36,308 nt of DNA from a virus. The notes below the pieces were generated by a model. It worked only from the letters and a program-made list of their open reading frames with translations. It had not been told where the DNA came from and ran no database searches. Positions 26,213-32,286 of the stretch are shown here, piece after piece. The position numbers and the translations under genes are program-made. The stretch spans positions 1 through 36,308 of IMG/VR virus record IMGVR_UViG_3300025128_000143. One strand, given 5' to 3'. The stretch's first letter is position 1. Each line of letters begins with the position of its first letter.

Positions 26213-26580
26213 TGGATACTGATCTTGCAGCATCGCTCATCGAATACGGTGTACTGGGTATGTGGACGATCTCCCTCCTCTGGAGAGATATGTCTCTTTC
26301 CAAACGTGTCCAAGCCCAGCAGGACGCTTTTCAGGAACAGCTTTCTGATATGGCAAAAGAAGCAGACGAGAAAGAACACGCTCTTCGAGATAGGTATGAT
26401 CAAGTTATCGCTGATCAAGCACGCCAACGAGAACAGCTAATGGTAGACATCATTTCAAAGCTCGAACGGATGCAAGAAGACTCCGCCTCCACGTTAACTA
26501 AAGTGCAGGAAGGGCTTACTGCAATGAAAGAACGATACGCTGAAGAGCGAGCCCTCCGAAGAATCCGAGACCAGGGATAA
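26212..26580 (+). CDS. Membrane-anchored coiled-coil protein of the lysis region (spanin or holin-associated candidate)
   Basis: A 122-residue protein with an N-terminal hydrophobic stretch (residues about 9-24, LIEYGVLGMWTISLLW) followed by a long charged helix (SKRVQAQQDAFQEQL, DMAKEADEKEHALRDRYDQ). One membrane span and a coiled coil recall inner-membrane spanins such as lambda Rz or holin-associated proteins. I choose the ATG at 26212, which overlaps the endolysin stop, over an in-frame GTG at 26200. The C-terminus is basic (EERALRRIRDQG). The adjacent endolysin supports a lysis role, but the exact class is uncertain. It could instead be a replication-membrane protein. Confidence 0.62.
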   Translation: MDTDLAASLIEYGVLGMWTISLLWRDMSLSKRVQAQQDAFQEQLSDMAKEADEKEHALRDRYDQVIADQARQREQLMVDIISKLERMQEDSASTLTKVQEGLTAMKERYAEERALRRIRDQG

Positions 26581-26583
26581 ACA

Positions 26584-26949
26584 ATGGCACTGACTACTTC
26601 CCCGCGCGAACAAACGCGCTTTCCAAATGTCCTCATTTTGGAGAGTGTTTTAAACTCAACGGCGGTCTCTGATTTAGCGGGAAGACCTGCTGATGTGACT
26701 ACGATTGACATCGACAATCAATCAAATGCAGCAGCGTTTGTGAAGCTCTATGATGCTGTAGACGCTTCTGTATCTAATGTCCCTGTAATCATCATTATGG
26801 TTATGAATGGAACACGGCGTGTCGTAGAACTACCAACCGGAGTTGCGTTCACGAAGGGAATAACCGCGCGTTGCGTAACTGCTGGGGGTACCGCAGGAAC
26901 AGGCAACCCCGCAGGTGGTAACGTCGGCGTCTCCATCGTGATGCGTTGA
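26584..26949 (+). CDS. Small beta-rich virion-type protein, first of a related pair
   Basis: A 121-residue protein located between the endolysin/coiled-coil pair and the holin-like genes. It has a beta-rich pattern: TTIDIDNQSNAAAFVKLYDA, then VVELPTGVAFTKGITARCV, a Gly/Thr loop (GGTAGTGNPAGGN) and a last strand VGVSIVMR. The next gene shares this order of elements, so the two probably arose by duplication. Proteins like this are usually small capsid- or fibre-associated components. Nothing suggests a lysis function. The ribosome-binding site is modest (GGGATAAACAATG). Confidence 0.6.
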   Translation: MALTTSPREQTRFPNVLILESVLNSTAVSDLAGRPADVTTIDIDNQSNAAAFVKLYDAVDASVSNVPVIIIMVMNGTRRVVELPTGVAFTKGITARCVTAGGTAGTGNPAGGNVGVSIVMR

Positions 26950-26957
26950 GGTAAACA

Positions 26958-27359
26958 ATGACTGCAAATCAAATCATTTTAGGCTCGAACATCTGTACGG
27001 ATGTCATTGAAGATCTGACGGTAAATGCTACCGCACAGAACAATGTGACAGGAGCCGCAGCTACCCTGTTCGGCGCTTATATCGATAATACGCTGAACAG
27101 CACTGCGGTCTATTTGAAAATCTGGAACCACGCGAGCCCTACAGTCGGAACTACCGCCCCCGACTTCTCTTTCGCATGCCCAGCAGGGAAGGTCGTCCAG
27201 TACACCTGGGCAGGTGGCGTAGCGATGGGTGTGGCTATCTCTTACGCTTGCGTCGCTGAAACGGCATCCGTAGCGACTGGAGGCGCCCCTGTTGCTGGTG
27301 GGACCGCTGGGACTACGAGTCCAGCAAAAAACGTTACTATTAGAATCCTTGTCACATAG
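26958..27359 (+). CDS. Small beta-rich virion-type protein, second of a related pair
   Basis: A 133-residue protein with the same plan as its upstream neighbour: FGAYIDNTLNSTAVYLKIWNH matches the NQSNAAAFVKLYDA segment, CPAGKVVQYTWAGGVAMGVAI matches the LPTGVAFTKGITA segment, and GGAPVAGGTAGTTSPAKNV precedes a final strand TIRILV. GAGGTAAACAATG provides initiation. The pair are likely paralogues on the virion surface. The identity is low but the order of strands, the Gly/Thr loop and the C-terminal strand are kept. Function unknown. Confidence 0.6.
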   Translation: MTANQIILGSNICTDVIEDLTVNATAQNNVTGAAATLFGAYIDNTLNSTAVYLKIWNHASPTVGTTAPDFSFACPAGKVVQYTWAGGVAMGVAISYACVAETASVATGGAPVAGGTAGTTSPAKNVTIRILVT

Positions 27360-27371
27360 AAAGAGGCTGTC

Positions 27372-27581
27372 ATGACTGCTAAAGTCGGTGGAAAGTTCTC
27401 TTCGGAAACGTTGCGAAGCCCTCAAGGACACGAGGCAACGCTTGCCGAGAAGAAGAAATATAAAGATTCCCTCGTAAACCAACGCGCTTCCGCAATACGA
27501 AGAGTGCTGGAAAAACATCGTAGCAAACCCAGCCAAGCCCAGTTCCAAGAATCTGAAGACACAGATACCGGAGGTCGATAA
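27372..27581 (+). CDS. Small basic protein of unknown function before the holin
   Basis: A 69-residue basic, hydrophilic protein (EKKKYKDSLVNQRASAIRRV, LEKHRSKPSQAQF) with a Shine-Dalgarno-like GAGG about 8 bases before its ATG. It has no membrane segment and no recognisable domain. Its stop overlaps the start of the holin-like gene (TAATG), so the two are translationally coupled and it may modulate lysis. That role is only inferred from position. Confidence 0.5.
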   Translation: MTAKVGGKFSSETLRSPQGHEATLAEKKKYKDSLVNQRASAIRRVLEKHRSKPSQAQFQESEDTDTGGR

Positions 27582-27829
27582 TGTCTGAAAAACTCAAATC
27601 CCGTAAGTTTTGGTTCGCACTACTCGGTGCGATCCTTCCCCTTGTCGCCCAGGTGATGACAGAAGAACTTGCTTTGGCAGAAGCACTTCAACTCTCTGTT
27701 GGCATCTTGGGCGCATACATCTTCGGGCAATCCTATGTAGACGGACAGTCTGCTTTGCCCGCTGTTGAAGCCCCTACTGAAGAAGCTGCTGAAGAGCCTG
27801 CTGCTGAAGAAGAAGCTGCTGAAGAATGA
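27581..27829 (+). CDS. Holin-like two-span membrane protein
   Basis: An 82-residue protein with a basic N-terminus (SEKLKSRKF), two hydrophobic segments at about residues 10-26 (FWFALLGAILPLVAQVM) and 33-52 (LQLSVGILGAYIFGQ), then a charged tail rich in Glu and Ala (EEAAEEPAAEEEAAEE). The LKSRKFW start and the second span ending GQSYVDG are familiar from phage holins with two spans. A holin would let the endolysin reach the wall. The acidic tail is long for this class and holds short Glu-Ala repeats. The next start lies within its last codons. Confidence 0.72.
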   Translation: MSEKLKSRKFWFALLGAILPLVAQVMTEELALAEALQLSVGILGAYIFGQSYVDGQSALPAVEAPTEEAAEEPAAEEEAAEE

Positions 27830-28059
27830 TTGAGTTCCTCCTCGTTGTCATCACGGCAATCGGTACACTTCTGATGAGTGTGATCCTCCGTAAGAAAGAG
27901 GACACACCCGAGGGCTTTGTTGTGCCCAAGGAAGTGACTGAAACGTTCGATACGATTGACGAGGAGGCGGAAGAAGCCCAGGAAGAGATAGAGGAAGCGC
28001 TCGATGGCCCAACCCCAGAAGACGATTTGGCGAAGCTCGGAAACCGGAGAAGGCGATGA
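27826..28059 (+). CDS. Single-span membrane protein with an acidic cytoplasmic-type tail (lysis region)
   Basis: A 77-residue protein with an N-terminal hydrophobic span (FLLVVITAIGTLLMSVIL) followed by Arg-Lys-Lys and an acidic helix (DEEAEEAQEEIEEAL), then a basic end (LGNRRRR). It overlaps the holin-like gene by 4 bases and the next gene by 4 bases. It could be an antiholin or an inner-membrane partner of the following protein. The sequence has no cysteine or lipobox. No exact family is recognised. Confidence 0.58.
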   Translation: MIEFLLVVITAIGTLLMSVILRKKEDTPEGFVVPKEVTETFDTIDEEAEEAQEEIEEALDGPTPEDDLAKLGNRRRR

Positions 28060-28457
28060 TCTTAATGCTCTTCGTCGCAACCTCCCTCGCCTCGGAAGTG
28101 CCTCCGAAGCCAGAAGTTCCGCTTCCCACTTCGAGTCAATGCACCCAAAACATCCCTCTTTCTCTGGGCAAAAAGGCCCCGGCGGAGTTGGTGAGCGCGG
28201 ATGGCATGTTGAAGTGCGGCGCTATTGCGGTTCCGACAAGTGAGTATGCAGATCTTCTGTCTATAGAAGTGTGGGCTGACCAAGTTGCTGCACACTACGT
28301 AGAGCGTACCAAGCTCCTGGAGTTGGAGCTTGAATGGCACCAAGGAAGAGAGTTAAAATGGTGGCAGAAGCCGAACGCACAACGCGCTCTTGGATTTATT
28401 GAAGCTACCGCTATTCTTGGAGCCTCTGCTTGGCTCTACAGTAAGTTGGAAGACTGA
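28056..28457 (+). CDS. Exported membrane-attached protein of the lysis region (spanin-like candidate)
   Basis: A 133-residue protein with a short N-terminal signal-like segment (MILMLFVATSLAS, possible cleavage after residue 13). It then has a Pro-rich part with Cys29, the segment SLGKKAPAELVSADGMLKCG (Cys54) and a helix (YADLLSIEVWADQVAAHYVERTK). A C-terminal hydrophobic segment lies near residues 110-128 (LGFIEATAILGASAWLY). The segment from GKKAP through ADLL recalls phage proteins annotated as Rz-like, which span the periplasm to join the two membranes. The layout, with signal first and anchor last, would be reversed relative to lambda Rz. The start overlaps the previous stop (ATGA). Call is tentative. 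Confidence 0.5.
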   Translation: MILMLFVATSLASEVPPKPEVPLPTSSQCTQNIPLSLGKKAPAELVSADGMLKCGAIAVPTSEYADLLSIEVWADQVAAHYVERTKLLELELEWHQGRELKWWQKPNAQRALGFIEATAILGASAWLYSKLED

Positions 28458-28458
28458 A

Positions 28459-29037
28459 ATGTCTGAAATCGAAAAAGCCCGCAAATCAGCCGCAAAAAAA
28501 GCTCTTTCCCCAGAGGAGCATCGTGACCGTGTACTAACAGAGCTTCGTCGGAAGCTTGAAGAAGTAAAGGCGGCTGGACTCTCCCAGCAAGCAAGCGGGC
28601 TCCAGATGGTTATCGATGATTATGAGGGTATGCTGGATAATAGCAGAACTCGTTCCACTGCTACCGAGCCCTTTGGAAGATCTGGTAAGGCGGCAACAGA
28701 TGAGATCGCCATCGCAAGGGGTCAGCCCGGATATAGGGAGGCTTGGGTTGAGGCTTATAAGGATAAGCTAAAATCGAACTATAAAACGCCTTCTCACCTC
28801 CGATGGCCTTCTCCTCGGGAGATAACCCGCCAAACGGGCCAAGACCCCGATCATTTATTGAGAGCGTTAGAGGCTGGTGGGGTTGAATCGCTTGCTGGGG
28901 CAGACGCACGGAACGCTGCTACTATGGGTTTCTTGAGAGACCCAATCTCTGATGTACCCGCCCAATCACGCGATGCTGTACTAATCGCACAAGCTTTTGA
29001 AGAGGCTTTGTCTAAAGCAGAAGAAGGAGACGAATAA
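28459..29037 (+). CDS. Late-region protein of unknown function, helical and charged
   Basis: A 192-residue protein. I choose the ATG at 28459, just after the previous stop and behind GGAAG, over a TTG at 28390 that lies inside the previous gene. The N-terminus is Lys/Glu/Ala-rich helix (ARKSAAKKALSPEEHRDRV, ELRRKLEEVKAAGLS). A central segment (PSHLRWPSPREITRQTGQD, then DHLLRALEAGG) could be a small helix-turn-helix. The end is acidic (FEEALSKAEEGDE). I recognise no family. It may be a late regulator or a virion cargo protein. Confidence 0.6.
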   Translation: MSEIEKARKSAAKKALSPEEHRDRVLTELRRKLEEVKAAGLSQQASGLQMVIDDYEGMLDNSRTRSTATEPFGRSGKAATDEIAIARGQPGYREAWVEAYKDKLKSNYKTPSHLRWPSPREITRQTGQDPDHLLRALEAGGVESLAGADARNAATMGFLRDPISDVPAQSRDAVLIAQAFEEALSKAEEGDE

Positions 29038-29351
29038 TGCCTGAAGGAATGCCCCCCGAATCCTACGCTGGACATGAGATGTTCGAGCGCGCAAAAGAAC
29101 TCTTCTCTGGGCTTGACGAGGAAGGCCGAATGGCTGCCCGCGCAGGCGTTGAGGTTGCCCTGAAAGAGGGCGAATCAGAAGAGATGGAAGAAAGTCCACC
29201 GAACGACCATGGCGAGATGGCGGTTTCTGAAGAAGGCGAAGGGGAAGAGTCCCACGGCAAAGAGTTAGAACTCCCCCAGGGGACGCCGATGATGATCGTC
29301 ATCCGCAAGAAAGCGGCTCATAAGGCGTGCCCAAGTGGCGACGGACACTAA
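29037..29351 (+). CDS. Acidic protein of unknown function at the end of the late block
   Basis: A 104-residue protein whose ATG overlaps the previous stop (TAATG), with GAAGGAG upstream. It starts with a helical part (YAGHEMFERAKELFSGLDEEG, MAARAGVEVALKEGE) and continues with a Glu/Ser-rich stretch (EESPPNDHGEMAVSEEGEGEE). The end is short and basic (MIVIRKKAAHKAC). I see no domain. The first half could fold as a small helical bundle. Its 3' end overlaps the start of a small basic frame at 29335. Confidence 0.6.
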   Translation: MPEGMPPESYAGHEMFERAKELFSGLDEEGRMAARAGVEVALKEGESEEMEESPPNDHGEMAVSEEGEGEESHGKELELPQGTPMMIVIRKKAAHKACPSGDGH

Positions 29352-29481
29352 AAAGATTGCAGATCAAGCAGTCGCGATAGCGTCTTCGATGCAAGAACGC
29401 GGAGACATCGCTCCGGGTAAAGAGGCCAAAGCGAAGAAGATCCGTTTCTTGATTCGAGAACTACGAAATAAGAAACGATAA
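29335..29481 (+). CDS. Small basic ORF with GTG start at the end of the late block
   Basis: A 48-codon frame starting GTG at 29335, overlapping the previous gene by 17 bases, with AAGG at 29322-29325 about 9 bases upstream. The product is basic and helical (DTKKIADQAVAIASSMQERG, KEAKAKKIRFLIRELRNKKR), and the stop is TAA at 29479-29481. The shape of its composition, helix then strong Arg/Lys end, looks like a real small protein. An internal ATG at 29389 would give a shorter form. Without it, bases 29352-29460 would be the longest gap in the late block. Its end overlaps the end of the gene on the opposite strand. Confidence 0.55.
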   Translation: MATDTKKIADQAVAIASSMQERGDIAPGKEAKAKKIRFLIRELRNKKR

Positions 29482-29754
29482 GATCGAAAAAGATACTGCT
29501 GCTATGGAGAAGAAGAGACTTCTTCGAGAAGCGGTATAGGCGTCACCGATGCCTTCTCGTTTGATCTTATAGTCGAAGTGCTCTTTTGGGCTCATCGAAG
29601 GGAAACGCTCGAAGAAGTCGGGACACTCCCGCTTCTCATACACATAGCCCTCGGTCAGTCGAGTCTGATACCAGAGACAGCTTCCTGCCCACATCTGTTC
29701 GTGATGGTTTTTGGGGTATGTCTCCCACAAACCGCATCGACCGCACCTCGCCAT
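29461..29754 (-). CDS. Cys-rich protein with C-terminal membrane segment
   Basis: A 97-residue protein. The N-terminus has CGRCG (Cys4, Cys7) and later cysteines at about 26 and 44 (AGSCLWYQT, KRECPDFF), a possible single zinc site. A charged middle (EHFDYKIKREGIGDAY) is followed by a hydrophobic C-terminal segment near residues 80-96 (SLFFSIAAVSFSILSFLIS) that could be a tail anchor. The ATG overlaps the stop of the next gene upstream in the operon (TAATG). It is the last gene of the leftward operon and its 3' end runs 21 bases into the end of a + strand ORF. I recognise no family. It could anchor a DNA- or RNA-binding zinc module to the membrane. Confidence 0.6.
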   Translation of the reverse strand: MARCGRCGLWETYPKNHHEQMWAGSCLWYQTRLTEGYVYEKRECPDFFERFPSMSPKEHFDYKIKREGIGDAYTASRRSLFFSIAAVSFSILSFLIS

Positions 29755-29957
29755 TAGTCATCCTTGCTTGGCTTCAGGCCGTAGTGATCTTTGTACCAAC
29801 CCTTCCCCTTTAGGATGAAGCTTGTAGCGCCGATAATCTTCCGCATATCAGTGTGGTGGCAGACCAAGCACTCCTTTGGGCCAGGAGCGTCAAAGCTCTC
29901 CAGCTTCTCTACGATTCTCGCGCAGTGAGAACAACGGTATTCATAGATGGGCATCAT
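29754..29957 (-). CDS. FmdB-type zinc-ribbon protein
   Basis: A 67-residue protein starting MMPIYEYRCSHC, the signature of FmdB-family zinc ribbons. The cysteines are Cys9, Cys12, Cys30 and Cys33 (CLVC), counted from the first Met. The rest is short and basic with KIIGATSFILKGKGWYKDHYG, a pattern that also follows the ribbon in bacterial FmdB proteins. Either of two adjacent ATGs (29957 or 29954) may start it; the second gives the usual MPIYEY start. The gene is coupled to both neighbours by overlapping starts and stops. FmdB function is not firmly established, although a regulatory role has been suggested. Confidence 0.85.
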   Translation of the reverse strand: MMPIYEYRCSHCARIVEKLESFDAPGPKECLVCHHTDMRKIIGATSFILKGKGWYKDHYGLKPSKDD

Positions 29958-30388
29958 TTCCCCAATAGGTACTTCACACGGCGGCTGCCCTTCTCGGTCA
30001 GCACCAATCCGTTGGTTGGATAGATTAAAAATGCTCGGGTGATCTCACTCACAGCAATTTCAAGCGAGTGCTGTGATCTACCAGGAATAGCCTTCTGGAG
30101 TTGAGCGTAAGTCGTTGGCTCACTCCGCTTTAGGAGATGCTGAAAGATACAAAGCCCTACTGAAGACACCTTTGGAAGCTCTTCTCTCTTCAATGCCTCT
30201 TTCCTGGGCAAAAGGTGGGCGGGGCGTCCTGGCAACAACATCTTGTAACGACGAAGACGTGCTGCGCAGGACCGCGCCCAGTGGAGATTGTAACCATCGA
30301 AAGCCTGCAAATCATTCAGTTCACGAATGGTAATGCCTGGGTCTGTATAGGCCCAAACAAGGAGCAAGTCTTCCATGGTATCGGCCAT
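29954..30388 (-). CDS. Winged-helix-like DNA-binding protein (putative regulator)
   Basis: A 144-residue basic protein. I start it at the ATG at 30388, which overlaps the stop of the RecF-like gene (TAATG). The sequence has two helical blocks like repeated winged-helix units: TIRELNDLQAFDGYNLHWA with RSCAARLRRYKMLLPG, and then TYAQLQKAIPGRSQHSLEIAV followed by LVLTEKGSRRVKYLLGK, the typical wing of such domains. Such proteins bind operator DNA. It sits among replication genes and may regulate the operon or late genes. Family membership is not certain because I judged it only from helix and wing patterns. Confidence 0.55.
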   Translation of the reverse strand: MADTMEDLLLVWAYTDPGITIRELNDLQAFDGYNLHWARSCAARLRRYKMLLPGRPAHLLPRKEALKREELPKVSSVGLCIFQHLLKRSEPTTYAQLQKAIPGRSQHSLEIAVSEITRAFLIYPTNGLVLTEKGSRRVKYLLGK

Positions 30389-31677
30389 TAACCAACCTCT
30401 ACATACGTCCACTTACTGCGTGGGCGCCCTTTCGGCCTAATCGTAGACATGATGATGACCTGGCATGGACAGTTCTCCATTGCCGCCATCGTCTTCCCAA
30501 GCATATCAGTATCCCACATCCGGTCATCCATAACGATAACACCAGGTGTTTCAGATTGATCTGCAAGGGCTGCCCCCATCGCGGCGATAACCCTCGCTTC
30601 CGTACTGCCCGAGAGGGCGGTATGGAAACCATCGGGACGCACAAGGCCAAACGCAATGCTCCCTGTTACCGCGTTGATCTTGAACAGGTCGTTACCTGCC
30701 ATGAACTCGTTTACCGCAACCTCATAGCTTGAAAGCGGCTCTTCCATCAGTTCAGCCAGGACACGCTTTAGGTCCTTCTCTACAGCGGCATAATGCTTTG
30801 CCTCGCCTTCGGATGCCGTAGCGTTGTTCTTCGCGGCTCTTGCCATGTCATACAGCGCACGGTTGGAGATGACGGTTTCAATCTCCTCCTGCACCTCACT
30901 GGGCAAACGCATAATGCGTAGCTCTTCCTGGGTTCCAAGCTCTTTAAGCATGGTCGTGATGTGGGCTAACTGGCGCTGGTCGTCAGATTCCCGCGCATCT
31001 CGGTAAAGGTTTTTAAGCTTTCCAAAACGCTTGCTTTGCTCCAGTTCAACCCAGAGGCTGTTGAGCGCATCGTTTGAGATATATGCAATACCGCTAAAGG
31101 TGCCCAAGAAGGCTGTTGAACCCTTTGCGTTTGCTGAATGCTCACGCTTGAGTTCGGCTGCTTTAATGATCAGAGCGGGGAGATTAACGGTGTCGGCGCT
31201 AATGCCCAGGAGTTGGTCGATCGCTTCTCGATAGCGGTGATTGATGCGCCCATCCAACTCCTCTCGTTTGGACTCACCGACGAGCCATTCATAGAAGAAG
31301 GTGCGGATACCATCAGGGCTGCCCGCCAGGACGTGGTGTAGTTCCGCTACTGGTAGGCAGACTCCGTTAGCTCCGGCACGGTTAGGGCGCGAACCCTCTT
31401 GCATAGACCAGCGGGCGACCCCGCCATCTGTGAAAGTGGCTTCCGCGAAAACACCAGCCTCTTCTCCAGGCCGAAGAGCGTCGAGTTGAGAACCGCTCTT
31501 AACGGTTTTCGCACGCCACAGAAGTCCCCAAGCAGAGCCTGAAAGAGCGAGTTGGATCGCTTCAGCGATACGGCTCTTACCGCTCTCGTTTGGTCCGACG
31601 AGGAGGGTGTACTGACCAAGTTCTGTAGCAGCGCGATGGCCTTTGATATTGGTCTCTACTTTTTGTACGTGGTTCAT
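30388..31677 (-). CDS. RecF/SbcC-like AAA ATPase (ABC-type DNA repair ATPase)
   Basis: A 429-residue ATPase. The Walker A loop is GPNESGKS at residues 28-35, the form used by RecF, SbcC/Rad50 and OLD proteins. An ABC signature LSGSTEARV lies near residue 355, followed by a Walker B strand (GVIVMDDRMWD) near 380 in which the usual Asp-Glu is Asp-Asp. The span between is charged helix without a very long coiled coil, so it is closer to RecF than to Rad50. I start it at 31677 because AGGAG stands 8 bases before the ATG; a longer frame upstream has no such site. No SbcD-like nuclease gene is seen beside it. It probably acts in phage DNA repair or recombination. Confidence 0.72.
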   Translation of the reverse strand: MNHVQKVETNIKGHRAATELGQYTLLVGPNESGKSRIAEAIQLALSGSAWGLLWRAKTVKSGSQLDALRPGEEAGVFAEATFTDGGVARWSMQEGSRPNRAGANGVCLPVAELHHVLAGSPDGIRTFFYEWLVGESKREELDGRINHRYREAIDQLLGISADTVNLPALIIKAAELKREHSANAKGSTAFLGTFSGIAYISNDALNSLWVELEQSKRFGKLKNLYRDARESDDQRQLAHITTMLKELGTQEELRIMRLPSEVQEEIETVISNRALYDMARAAKNNATASEGEAKHYAAVEKDLKRVLAELMEEPLSSYEVAVNEFMAGNDLFKINAVTGSIAFGLVRPDGFHTALSGSTEARVIAAMGAALADQSETPGVIVMDDRMWDTDMLGKTMAAMENCPCQVIIMSTIRPKGRPRSKWTYVEVG

Positions 31678-31883
31678 TTTGTAGTCTCCTGTTTCCAGTA
31701 CATCTCGATTGCTCCTGCGAAAATCGCAGAAGGTCGAGTGCGTTCTGTTCGCCATCGATAGATCGTGGTCGAACATGGGTGGCTGTTTCCAGGGAAGAAG
31801 CTTCCCATACCGACAGCAATTTGTTCGTCGCTATACCCAGAGTTGTGCAACTCGGTAAGCATCTTTAGGCAGGATGGTTTCAT
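31674..31883 (-). CDS. Small helix-turn-helix DNA-binding protein
   Basis: A 69-residue protein. I start it at the ATG at 31883 because GGAG (31891-31894 on the + strand as CTCC) lies 7 bases upstream. The sequence LTELHNSGYSDEQIAVGMG and then CSTTIYRWRTERTRPS reads as a helix-turn-helix with a Trp/Arg-rich recognition helix, like small phage regulators and transposase-like HTH domains. Its stop overlaps the start of the RecF-like ATPase (ATGA), so the two are co-translated. It may regulate this operon. No dimerisation or enzymatic domain follows. Confidence 0.65.
   Translation of the reverse strand: MKPSCLKMLTELHNSGYSDEQIAVGMGSFFPGNSHPCSTTIYRWRTERTRPSAIFAGAIEMYWKQETTK
31686..31690 (-). promoter_or_regulatory. 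Ribosome-binding site that sets the start of the RecF-like ATPase
   Basis: On the - strand AGGAG lies 8 bases before the ATG at 31677, inside the end of the preceding HTH gene. The open frame extends upstream to 31776, but only this ATG has a good ribosome-binding site and the ATGA overlap with the previous stop. Confidence 0.65.
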
Positions 31884-31887
31884 TGTA

Positions 31888-32286
31888 TTACTCCACAAGA
31901 AGGTGATACCCAGTTGTCCAATCATCTGGGTCGGACACTTCGATCTGCGTCACTTTCTGGAGTGACTGATCGCGGTCCCAGGTAAAAACAGGGCGCCCTG
32001 CTTCTAAAGCAGATTGAACAATGCGAGCGGTTGCACGCCCACAATAGCGCCCAGGGATAACAAAGAGGTTGTATCGAGGTTTACGGGTAACAGCGTGAAT
32101 CGCAGTCGTTGTGCTCTCTGCCCACTCATCCCAATCTCCTCGGAAGTTTGTGTCGTAGTCCTTTCGCGCTGCAACGATTTGAGCCCCTGTACTCCCCCGT
32201 TGGGTGAAGAGGTCTGACAGTTCGAGTACCGCTGAAAAGATACCTCGCGTAGATTCAGATGATGGGTGTGCGTAAAATACTCTCAT
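31888..32286 (-). CDS. Nucleoside 2-deoxyribosyltransferase-like protein (tentative)
   Basis: A 132-residue protein starting MRVFYAHPSS, a strand-turn start typical of nucleoside 2-deoxyribosyltransferase-like Rossmann folds. A later segment (NLFVIPGRYCGRATARIVQ, SALEAGRPVFTWD) matches the way these proteins follow a strand with a Gly-rich turn and a helix that ends in an Ala-Gly-x-Pro-Val strand. These enzymes exchange or hydrolyse bases from deoxynucleosides. I cannot identify the catalytic Glu with confidence, so a non-enzymatic relative is possible. Its ATG overlaps the polymerase stop (ATGA), which links it to DNA metabolism. The position right after a polymerase with a uracil-glycosylase domain is notable. 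Confidence 0.45.
   Translation of the reverse strand: MRVFYAHPSSESTRGIFSAVLELSDLFTQRGSTGAQIVAARKDYDTNFRGDWDEWAESTTTAIHAVTRKPRYNLFVIPGRYCGRATARIVQSALEAGRPVFTWDRDQSLQKVTQIEVSDPDDWTTGYHLLVE

Noticed and set aside
28390-28458. TTG-initiated upstream start for the gene at 28459
   Set aside because: It overlaps the preceding gene in another frame by about 68 bases and has no clear ribosome-binding site, while the ATG at 28459 has GGAAG at suitable spacing.
29509-29525. GAAGAAG/CTTCTTC hairpin just past the late-block end, as a terminator
   Set aside because: It is AT-rich, has a 3-base loop, no following T-run, and lies inside the coding sequence of the leftward Cys-rich gene.
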